5,225 nt of DNA from Gemmataceae bacterium (lineage in GTDB: Bacteria; Planctomycetota; Planctomycetia; Gemmatales; Gemmataceae). Numbering within the stretch: position 1 is the first letter of the stretch; each line of letters starts with the position of its first letter. The notes under the pieces were generated by a model. It saw only the letters and a list, made by a program, of their open reading frames with translations, was not told where the DNA came from and searched no databases. A program made the translations under genes and the position numbers. Where the stretch lies: assembly GCA_025056835.1 (NCBI GenBank), contig JANWVS010000194.1:1-5225 (forward strand). The letters run 5' to 3'. Below are positions 1 through 5,225 of this stretch, piece after piece.

Positions 1-555
1 GAATGGCGCGTGTTCATCCTTGCGAGGACCGTCGAAGCCGACGTCGGGGTTGTGGAAGCGCGGCGTCTTGCGGACAACAATGACGATCTTGCCGGCGACG
101 TCGATGCCGCGGTAGTCGTCGTAACCGATGTCCGGCGCCGTGATGCCGTGGCCGACGAAAACCAGCGGTGCCGTGACTTTGCCCGTGCCGGAAAGGGCCA
201 TGACCTGGAAATCGACGTTGGGCTGAAGCGTGATCGTTTGGCCGAGAGGCCCGTGGAGCGCCACCTTGCCGGGATGGGCCAGCCTGGGCGCACCGCGGGT
301 CATGGTAAACGGCTGAAACCAGGAGCCGTTGACGCCGCCGGGAACAAGCCCCGCTTGGGCAAATTGCCGGGCGATGTAGTCGGCGGCCAGGTCAATTCCT
401 TTGGTGCCGACGCCGCGGCCTTCGCATTCGTCGGAGGCCAGGTACGTGAGGTCGGCCCGCATACGGGCGACGACGGGATCCTCTTGTCCGCGGGCAGACC
501 ACGGTACGATTACCAGGGCGAGCAGGAACAACGACGGTACACGGCGCCAGAACAT
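1..555 (-). CDS. Secreted M28-family metallopeptidase with PA domain, N-terminal part (runs off left edge)
   Basis: Translating the minus strand from ATG at 555 gives 185 residues with no stop before base 1. Residues 1-23 look like a Sec signal peptide: an RR pair, a hydrophobic core (LFLLALVIV), then a likely cleavage site at SARG|QE. Residues 39-62 (LASDECEGRGVGTKG, then AADYIA) match the conserved N-terminal stretch of M28 aminopeptidase-like enzymes. Residues about 127-162 (APLVFVGHGITAPDIGYDDY, then GIDVAGKIVIVV) are a typical protease-associated (PA) insert. The zinc-binding His/Asp/Glu residues would lie beyond the window, so catalytic competence cannot be judged. The start is well supported: GAGGAG sits 7 bases upstream. 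From the family, the product should be an exported zinc exopeptidase that releases amino acids from peptides. It lies 110 bases after the permease on the same strand, so co-transcription is possible but not shown. Confidence 0.88.
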   Translation of the reverse strand, partial: MFWRRVPSLFLLALVIVPWSARGQEDPVVARMRADLTYLASDECEGRGVGTKGIDLAADYIARQFAQAGLVPGGVNGSWFQPFTMTRGAPRLAHPGKVALHGPLGQTITLQPNVDFQVMALSGTGKVTAPLVFVGHGITAPDIGYDDYRGIDVAGKIVIVVRKTPRFHNPDVGFDGPRKDEHAPF

Positions 556-665
556 GACACGGCTCCTCAACGGCACAAGAGACCATCCGGCCTCGACGCG
601 ATGTTGGTTATTCTAAAACGAACCTTGCTGCGGTGCGACTGCGGTCCTGTCTCCTTATCACGCTC
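556..665 (-). other. Short gap between permease stop and peptidase start
   Basis: This 110-base stretch follows the permease TAA and leads into the peptidase. I see no stem followed by a T-run that would act as an intrinsic terminator in either direction. An AAGGAG close after the permease stop has no start codon at a usable distance. The gap is compatible with read-through from the permease, or with a weak promoter I could not identify confidently. Confidence 0.5.
563..568 (-). promoter_or_regulatory. Ribosome binding site of the M28 peptidase
   Basis: GAGGAG on the minus strand with a 7-base spacer to ATG at 555. This near-ideal Shine-Dalgarno sequence fixes the peptidase start and agrees with the signal peptide beginning right there. 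Confidence 0.75.
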
Positions 666-2636
666 TTAGCCGACAATCACGCGCGGCTGTCGCTCGGGCC
701 GCGGCTCGGCATCACGAATCAACTCCCGAACGAGCCAAGGGACGTTGCCTTCGCCGAACAGCAAGAAGCCGATCGTGGCCCAGAGCGAGTCTTCGTCGGA
801 CCAGCCGAAATGAATTTCCGGCGGCCGGCCGGTCTTCGACAGTTCCAAGGCCAGCGAGGCGATGGCGTGGGCGATCGAGGCGCAATTACGAACGCGGATG
901 ATGAAGCAGGCCTCATCGGCAACGATCTCAATTTGCGGCGTCTGGTAAAATTCGCTGGCGTCGCCCAAAGTGGCCTCAATAAAGACGATCGGTACGTCCG
1001 GAGTCAGGCGGTGGTCCTTGCGAATTTGTGCTTCTTTTTCCTGAAGACTCCGTGTACCCGGACGGTGCGGTACGAGCACCGGAAACTCCAGCATTTTCAA
1101 GCTGTCCCATAAGAAACGCGACCGGTCGTCCACAAAGTCCAGACCCAACAGACGCAGCTCCTTGCTGCGATAAAACCGCGAGACAATCGAGACCACCAAG
1201 ATGGTCAGGATGAACCAAGAAGCTATCACCAGACCGGTCGGTCGCTCGATAATGTTGGCGGCGGTCGTGTAAAAAAAGATCGCCGTGATCACGGTGTAAG
1301 GCCAATGGAGGCGGAGCAGCCAAATGCGGCCTTGATTGCTGCGCCAGCGATCGATCACGCAGGCCAGGCAGGCGCTCGACATGAGCACCAGTACCCCGGT
1401 GGCATACGCGGCACCCTGGGATTGTACATCGGCGTTGAACCACCAAGTCACGAACAGGTTGATCGCCGTGAACACCGCCACCAGCGGTCGATAGGCACGG
1501 GTCCATTCCGGGGCCATGCCGTAGCGTGGTAGATACTGGGGCACGAGGTTCAACAACCCCGCCATGGCGCTGGCGCCGGCAAACCAGAGGATGACGACCG
1601 TGCTGAGGTCGTAGAGCGTGCCGAAGATCTCCCCGAACAGTGGGTTTACAACCACGGCGAATTCGCCCGTGACCAACCGTTCGCCGTGGGCCAAATAAGC
1701 CAGCGCCCGGTCGTCAGCCGGTCCTTCCTTCTTGAGTGCTTCCGGCGGGATCAGCGTGCTCGTGGCCATGGCGGAGCCGAGAAGAAAGAAGGACATGATG
1801 ACCGCGGCGGTCAACAAGAGCTTGCGGGTATTGCGGATGCGGCCCCGCGGGGCGGCGTTCGTTTCACCCGGGTCGCCGCGCACCAACGGCATGACGGCCA
1901 CGCCGGTTTCGAAACCGCTTAACCCCAAGGCCAGCTTCGGAAACAGTAAGGCGCAGACAAAGAAAATGCCCCAAGGATCCGTCCCGAAGTCAAACGGTTT
2001 TTCGAATTGCCACCGACCGGCGGCGACATCTTGTTGCCAATGGAAGAGTCGGTCCGGGTGCTGGTAGAGGTACCACAGGCTGCTGGCCACCACAATGCCG
2101 TTCAATACAAGATAAACCGTCACGATCGCCACCGCCAAGCCGATCACTTCGCGAAAGCCGCGCAAAAAGGTCGCGCCCAAGACGACCAGGAAAAACATCG
2201 TCACCAACAGCTGGGAACGCGGCGCCGCCAGCGATTGAGGCCAAAGAGGGTTTTTCAGGAGGTGCGCCGCGGCGTCGGCTGCCGACAACGTCTTGGTGAT
2301 GACGAAATCGGTGGCGGCGAAACCGAGCAAAACAAGGACGAGGATTTTCCCCGTCCAACCATGTACCAGGCGCTCGAGCATAGCAATGGAGCCTTGCCCA
2401 TGCGGCGATTTCCCGGCGACGTAGGCGTAGACGGGCAGGGCGCCAAAGAGGGTGATGCCAACCAGGATGATGGTGGCGAACGGTGTCAACAATCCTGTGG
2501 CTTTGAAGGCGATTGACGGCTGGTAGGCGAGGGTACTGAAATAATCAACGCCCGTCAGGCACATGACCCAGAGCCAGAAGCCCTGGTGGTGGTGCGTGGG
2601 ATGGGGATTGGCGGGGGCGGTACAGGCAGTGCTCAC
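666..2636 (-). CDS. APC-superfamily permease with C-terminal soluble domain (KimA/KUP-like features)
   Basis: The reading frame is open from 2930, but I choose GTG at 2636, giving 656 residues. Upstream codons are less GC-rich at third positions, include rare ones (CTA, AGA, AGG, ATA), and encode nothing membrane-like; the family-like sequence begins at GFWLWVMCLTGVDYFSTLAY (residues 19-38). About 12 hydrophobic segments are visible, near 19-42, 50-72, 98-116, 142-159, 164-187, 221-240, 272-290, 343-366, 384-400, 409-427, 446-464 and 468-487. A soluble tail of about 165 residues follows. Landmarks are SPHGQGS (77-83), ATDFVITKTLSAADA (108-122), SGFETGVAVMP (240-250) and NLVPQYLPRYGMAPEW (363-378), all placed as in APC transporters. 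It should act in the inner membrane as a secondary transporter. Substrate is unassigned: amino acids are the default family guess, but D31, Y38, F111, T114, S118 and E243 fall where I recall KimA's K+ ligands. No Shine-Dalgarno precedes the GTG. Confidence 0.85.
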   Translation of the reverse strand: MSTACTAPANPHPTHHHQGFWLWVMCLTGVDYFSTLAYQPSIAFKATGLLTPFATIILVGITLFGALPVYAYVAGKSPHGQGSIAMLERLVHGWTGKILVLVLLGFAATDFVITKTLSAADAAAHLLKNPLWPQSLAAPRSQLLVTMFFLVVLGATFLRGFREVIGLAVAIVTVYLVLNGIVVASSLWYLYQHPDRLFHWQQDVAAGRWQFEKPFDFGTDPWGIFFVCALLFPKLALGLSGFETGVAVMPLVRGDPGETNAAPRGRIRNTRKLLLTAAVIMSFFLLGSAMATSTLIPPEALKKEGPADDRALAYLAHGERLVTGEFAVVVNPLFGEIFGTLYDLSTVVILWFAGASAMAGLLNLVPQYLPRYGMAPEWTRAYRPLVAVFTAINLFVTWWFNADVQSQGAAYATGVLVLMSSACLACVIDRWRSNQGRIWLLRLHWPYTVITAIFFYTTAANIIERPTGLVIASWFILTILVVSIVSRFYRSKELRLLGLDFVDDRSRFLWDSLKMLEFPVLVPHRPGTRSLQEKEAQIRKDHRLTPDVPIVFIEATLGDASEFYQTPQIEIVADEACFIIRVRNCASIAHAIASLALELSKTGRPPEIHFGWSDEDSLWATIGFLLFGEGNVPWLVRELIRDAEPRPERQPRVIVG

Positions 2637-2643
2637 AATCGTT

Positions 2644-2665
2644 ATGCCGTCGGGGCCGCGGGCAT
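2644..2665 (-). repeat. Small inverted repeat just before the permease start
   Basis: ATGCC (2644-2648) and GGCAT (2661-2665) are complementary across a 12-base, very GC-rich interior. The element ends only 7 bases before the GTG start and lies 3 bases from the larger inverted repeat. If it folds in mRNA it would occupy the place where a ribosome binding site normally lies. Five pairs alone is weak, and such a match can arise by chance in GC-rich DNA. Confidence 0.3.
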
Positions 2666-2668
2666 CGT

Positions 2669-2687
2669 CGTCGCGAAAAACGCGACG
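2669..2687 (-). repeat. Perfect 7-bp inverted repeat in the permease leader
   Basis: CGTCGCG (2669-2675) and CGCGACG (2681-2687) are exact reverse complements around AAAAA. In a permease transcript this would be a GC-rich stem with a loop of five U, ending 33 bases before the GTG at 2636. It has no following U-tract, so it is not a standard terminator. It could be a leader stem or a protein-binding palindrome; the symmetry is directly seen, the function is not. Confidence 0.5.
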
Positions 2688-3069
2688 CGGAAATTGGCCC
2701 CACGGATATGTTACTAGGAAAAAAACCGGTACTTGCAAGCGGCCGGACGATGCGACACGGTTCACCCAGTGGAGAACTCGGGACCCCCTGCTTCTTAGGT
2801 CGGCTGTCCGTAAAATGACGCTAACGGCCTTGGGGTGAGACATTAGGAAGAAATCGGGGCGCTTCCGAATGCTTACACCGTTTTTTTGACTTATAGTGGA
2901 TTGATCGCCCTTTGGAGTGGCCGAGTCCATTCTTCGGTAAAGATTGGGGCCGAAGGCGATTTGCCTGAGTTAGGATCATCGTTTCAGCGCGCCAAGGTTT
3001 GGTACGCGCCGCCGGAGTGGTTGTGCCTCTGCGATTTTGGGAATCTAACGCCGAGGATGTGCAGCGACG

Positions 3070-4005
3070 ATGACGGTTTCCTCGTGGACAACGGCGACGA
3101 CGACGGCTGCGGCGCAAACGGTGGGACCGCCCCCAACCTTGCCCCGCGGCAGCTTTTTCCAGGCCGGCGCCGGGGTGTGTTTTTGGGGAAAGGTCGGGCT
3201 TTTGGCGATCGTTCTAACGTGGTGCTACTGGACCACGCTCACCACTTTGATGGAGCGGTGGTCGAATGAGGCCCAGTATTCGCACGGCTTCTTGGTACCG
3301 ATTTTTTCCCTGGTCATCCTGGCGATGCGTCGGCCGCGCCAAGTACCGCCGTGGCAGGCATCATGGCTCGGGATACCGGTTGTGCTGTCGGCGATCGGGT
3401 TGCGGTGGGCCGCGGCGGAGGTCGATTTGCAGGCTTTGGATGGCGCATCTTTATTGGTGATGCTGTTCGGGGTCACCTTGCTGGTTGCTGGCAGGCAGAC
3501 GTTGGCTTGGTCCTGGCCAGCGTTGGCTTTTCTCGGATTCATGCTCCCGTTGCCGTTCGCCATGGAGGTCGCGTTGTCGCATCCGCTCCAGCGCGTAGCG
3601 ACGATCGCCAGCACGTATACTTTGCAAACGCTCGGCTATCCCGCCTTAGCGGAAGGCAATGTTATCGTCTTGGAGCAAATGCGCTTGGGAGTGGTGGAGG
3701 CATGCAGCGGTTTGGGAATGTTGATGACGTTCTTCGCCTTATCGACCGCCATGGCGTTGGTGGTGCAGGCGCCGTGGCCGGACCGGATCGTGCTCATCGT
3801 CAGTGCCATTCCCATTGCGATCGTTGCCAATGTACTGCGCATCACGACCACGGGTATGGCGTACTATCACTTGGGCGTCGATAGTACTCTTGCTAAGGCG
3901 ATCATGCACGACCTGGCCGGTTGGTTGATGATGCCGCTGGCCTTGGCGCTGTTGTGGTTGGAACTTTGCTACCTGAGCCGGTTGCTGGTGCCGATGCCGC
4001 GCTGA
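3070..4005 (+). CDS. Exosortase (EpsH/Xrt family), complete
   Basis: This 311-residue integral membrane protein has about eight hydrophobic segments, near 37-57, 70-86, 98-115, 127-140, 149-165, 215-232, 239-255 and 284-305. The three exosortase catalytic residues are all present in their motifs: Cys212 in VEACSGLGML, Arg257 in ANVLRITTTG, and His280 in IMHDLAGW. Other family marks are YSHGFLVP (70-77), MLPLPFAME (158-166) and GYPALAEGNVI (189-199). Exosortases act in the inner membrane as cysteine transpeptidases that remove C-terminal sorting tails (PEP-CTERM and similar) from exported proteins. The subtype cannot be assigned by eye; the adjacent Wzz-like gene recalls the EPS-linked XrtA arrangement. 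ATG at 3070 is the first plausible start; GAGGA at 3053-3057 is 12 bases away, rather far. The first 30 residues are a Thr/Ala/Pro-rich tail, and GTG at codon 18 (3121) is a less likely alternative start. Confidence 0.93.
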   Translation: MTVSSWTTATTTAAAQTVGPPPTLPRGSFFQAGAGVCFWGKVGLLAIVLTWCYWTTLTTLMERWSNEAQYSHGFLVPIFSLVILAMRRPRQVPPWQASWLGIPVVLSAIGLRWAAAEVDLQALDGASLLVMLFGVTLLVAGRQTLAWSWPALAFLGFMLPLPFAMEVALSHPLQRVATIASTYTLQTLGYPALAEGNVIVLEQMRLGVVEACSGLGMLMTFFALSTAMALVVQAPWPDRIVLIVSAIPIAIVANVLRITTTGMAYYHLGVDSTLAKAIMHDLAGWLMMPLALALLWLELCYLSRLLVPMPR

Positions 4006-4046
4006 AACGCGGCCCGGAGCGTGACATAAACTCGTGCGCCCTGGAA

Positions 4047-4052
4047 GAGGTG
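4047..4052 (+). promoter_or_regulatory. Ribosome binding site of the Wzz-like gene
   Basis: GAGGTG, inside the purine-rich stretch GGAAGAGGTGGGG, lies 5 bases before ATG at 4058. An in-frame TGA at 4022 closes the frame upstream, and the only other possible start between them (GTG at 4034) has no such site, so this signal decides the start. Confidence 0.7.
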
Positions 4053-4057
4053 GGGTC

Positions 4058-5225
4058 ATGGACAATAGCGGGAAATTGCCGGCGGCGCTTCCGTCGATGC
4101 TGGAAACAACGATGATTCGCGGTCCGTTCGGAACAGCTACCGGCACTGTTCCGCCGGCCTTCCCCCGGCCCAGCGTCTCAAGTGCCGAGCCGCCCGGTCT
4201 GGCGGCGGGACCGACGTTCGCAAGTCTGCTACACGCATTGCGGCGGCGCTGGCTGTTGGCCACGACGGTCGCCTTGGTGGGCGGTATGCTGACCGCCGTG
4301 GCGGTCTTCATCGTTATGCCGCCAAAATACTCGGCCGAAGCTCGACTGCTGGTTGCCTCGCGCACCGAGATCGGACTTGGCTTGCAGCAACGTGAGGAGA
4401 CCGAGTTTGCCATTTTCAAGTCCAACCTGCCGTCGTTGCTCAAGGCGCCGTTGAATCTCAACAGTGCCCTCAATCAACCGCTCCATGCCAACACCGGCCG
4501 TCGTGTTCGCGACCTGGCCATTGTCCGGGAGCGCGGCAGCGGGGCCGTCGAATGGCTGGAGAAGGCGATCAAGACGGACTACAACCTCGGCCCCGAAATC
4601 CTCAAGGTCACGCTGAGCGCTGAACAGAGCGATGAAGTCGCCGAATTGCTGAACGCCATCGTCTATGCTTTTCTCAATGACCTGGCGCGCAAGGAAAAAC
4701 TGCGAAGCGAAGCTTTCATCGAACAGCTCCAGCGCAAACAAGAAGAGCTGGAAAGCGAACTGGGTAACCATCGACGGCGCCTCACCACGCTGGAAGCGAG
4801 TTTCAAATTGCCGAACCTTGCCGAAATGAAAAGCAAGCATGACATCGCGGTGACCAAGCTCGCTACCGTGGAAAAGAAGTACCTCGACAACCGCTTAGAA
4901 CTTGCGGCGGCCAAGCAAACCTTGGAATCCCTCAGGGATCGCCTGCAAAATCCGGAGCTGATCCCGGTTTCGGAAGAGGAGCTGAAGAATTACGTCCGGA
5001 ACGATCCTCGGTTCCAAGACTTGTTTAAGGGCCTCGCCAAGGCCGCGAAGGACCTCGTCGACGCGGAACTCCTCGCCAGCCGCAACACCGCCGTCATACG
5101 AAGGTATCGCGAAGCACGAGACGCCATTCAACGGTCAATCGACGCCAAGATCGAAGAGTTGCGCCCCGAACTCGAGCAAGCTTGGCGGGCGAAGTTGGTC
5201 TCGGAGCTGCGTTTGGCGGAGTTGA
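4058..5225 (+). CDS. Wzz/GumC-type polysaccharide chain-length determinant, N-terminal part (runs off right edge)
   Basis: ATG at 4058 opens a frame of 389 residues that is still open at the window end. Residues 1-60 form a Pro/Ala/Gly-rich cytoplasmic tail. RRRWLLATTVALVGGMLTAV and the following residues (62-87) make one membrane helix with a positive inner flank. It is followed at once by MPPKYSAEARLLVAS (87-101), the signature entry into the periplasmic domain of Wzz proteins. From about residue 208 the sequence is rich in Glu, Lys, Leu and Arg with heptad-like spacing (about 212-298 and 325-389), consistent with the long periplasmic coiled coil of GumC/Wzc-type members. Such proteins oligomerise in the inner membrane and control length or export of surface polysaccharide. 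The second membrane helix, and any fused tyrosine kinase, would lie beyond the edge. The gene starts 52 bases after the exosortase with its own ribosome binding site and no terminator between, suggesting one operon. Confidence 0.87.
   Translation, partial: MDNSGKLPAALPSMLETTMIRGPFGTATGTVPPAFPRPSVSSAEPPGLAAGPTFASLLHALRRRWLLATTVALVGGMLTAVAVFIVMPPKYSAEARLLVASRTEIGLGLQQREETEFAIFKSNLPSLLKAPLNLNSALNQPLHANTGRRVRDLAIVRERGSGAVEWLEKAIKTDYNLGPEILKVTLSAEQSDEVAELLNAIVYAFLNDLARKEKLRSEAFIEQLQRKQEELESELGNHRRRLTTLEASFKLPNLAEMKSKHDIAVTKLATVEKKYLDNRLELAAAKQTLESLRDRLQNPELIPVSEEELKNYVRNDPRFQDLFKGLAKAAKDLVDAELLASRNTAVIRRYREARDAIQRSIDAKIEELRPELEQAWRAKLVSELRLAEL

Larger units (their letters stand above)
2637..3069. 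promoter_or_regulatory. Divergent intergenic region between permease and exosortase
   Basis: These 433 bases separate two divergent genes and hold no convincing gene. Both promoters should be here. The most AT-rich point is a run of seven T at 2881-2887 followed by TTGACTTATAGT. It contains TATAGT (2892-2897) readable as a plus-strand -10 and TATAAG (2895-2890) readable as a minus-strand -10, but neither has a good -35 at normal spacing. TTGACT (2886-2891) has no -10 at the right distance downstream. On the minus strand TTGCAA followed 16 bases later by TAGTAA, in the 2710-2740 area, is a further weak candidate for the permease. The permease-proximal end holds two hairpins, listed separately. 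Promoter positions are guesses; the role as a divergent control region rests on gene orientation. Confidence 0.5.

Noticed and set aside
610..615. TAGAAT on the minus strand as a -10 for the peptidase
   Set aside because: The hexamer at the normal -35 distance is TCGCAC, a poor match, so the promoter is not supported.
10..669. Long plus-strand open frame of 219 codons
   Set aside because: It is antisense to the M28 peptidase, whose minus-strand frame has a signal peptide, a Shine-Dalgarno site and recognisable motifs. The plus-strand product is Asp/Arg-rich with no family character.
2855..2887. Possible intrinsic terminator ending in the seven-T run
   Set aside because: The sequence before the T-run pairs only over four or five bases with mismatches and a long loop, and no plus-strand gene ends upstream of it.
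2637..2930. N-terminal extension of the permease to 2930, or to ATG at 2843
   Set aside because: The frame is open, but codon use there is unlike the rest of the gene, the peptide has no membrane or domain character, and homologues as I recall them begin shortly before the GFWLWVM segment.
2821..3117. Minus-strand 98-codon and plus-strand 127-codon (2886-3269) frames in the divergent region
   Set aside because: One is an Arg-rich composition artefact. The other starts with TTG, lacks a ribosome binding site and runs into the exosortase in another frame.
3739..4473. Minus-strand open frame of 244 codons
   Set aside because: It overlaps the exosortase catalytic end and the start of the Wzz-like gene on the opposite strand. 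Its product is low in hydrophobic structure and matches nothing I know; GC-rich DNA often leaves such antisense frames open.
4229..4840. Minus-strand open frame of 203 codons
   Set aside because: It mirrors the membrane helix and coiled coil of the Wzz-like gene. The repeated Phe/Leu/Glu pattern is what the reverse of Glu/Lys/Leu-rich codons produces.

Overview
The window is GC-rich (roughly 60% by eye) and looks like chromosome of a planctomycete-type bacterium. The evidence is a secreted M28-type peptidase, an APC-superfamily permease of about 650 residues with a soluble tail, and an exosortase followed by a Wzz-like chain-length protein. The taxonomic call is an inference from gene content and style; there is no rRNA or marker gene here.

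Layout. Two minus-strand genes fill the left half. The permease (2636 to 666) is followed after a 110-base gap by the start of a secreted peptidase (555 to beyond base 1, so only its first 185 residues are visible). Two plus-strand genes fill the right half. A complete exosortase (3070-4005) is followed after 52 bases by a polysaccharide chain-length determinant (from 4058, running off the right edge after 389 residues). The two pairs are divergent and separated by a 433-base non-coding region (2637-3069) that should hold both promoters.

How the genes work together. Exosortase plus Wzz-like protein is the usual start of an exopolysaccharide/protein-sorting locus: the first cleaves and transfers proteins with a C-terminal sorting tail, the second sets the length of, or helps export, a surface polysaccharide. 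No sorting substrate, glycosyltransferase or tyrosine kinase lies inside the window. The permease and peptidase have no obvious link to that locus. The permease carries, at matching places, most of the residues I recall as K+-coordinating in Bacillus KimA (KUP/APC fold), so potassium is a real alternative to amino acids as substrate.

No RNA gene, mobile element, CRISPR array or convincing rho-independent terminator was seen. The region reads as ordinary chromosome. The points most worth a second look are the KimA-like ion site, the tandem hairpins in front of a GTG start that lacks a Shine-Dalgarno sequence, and the exosortase-Wzz pair.
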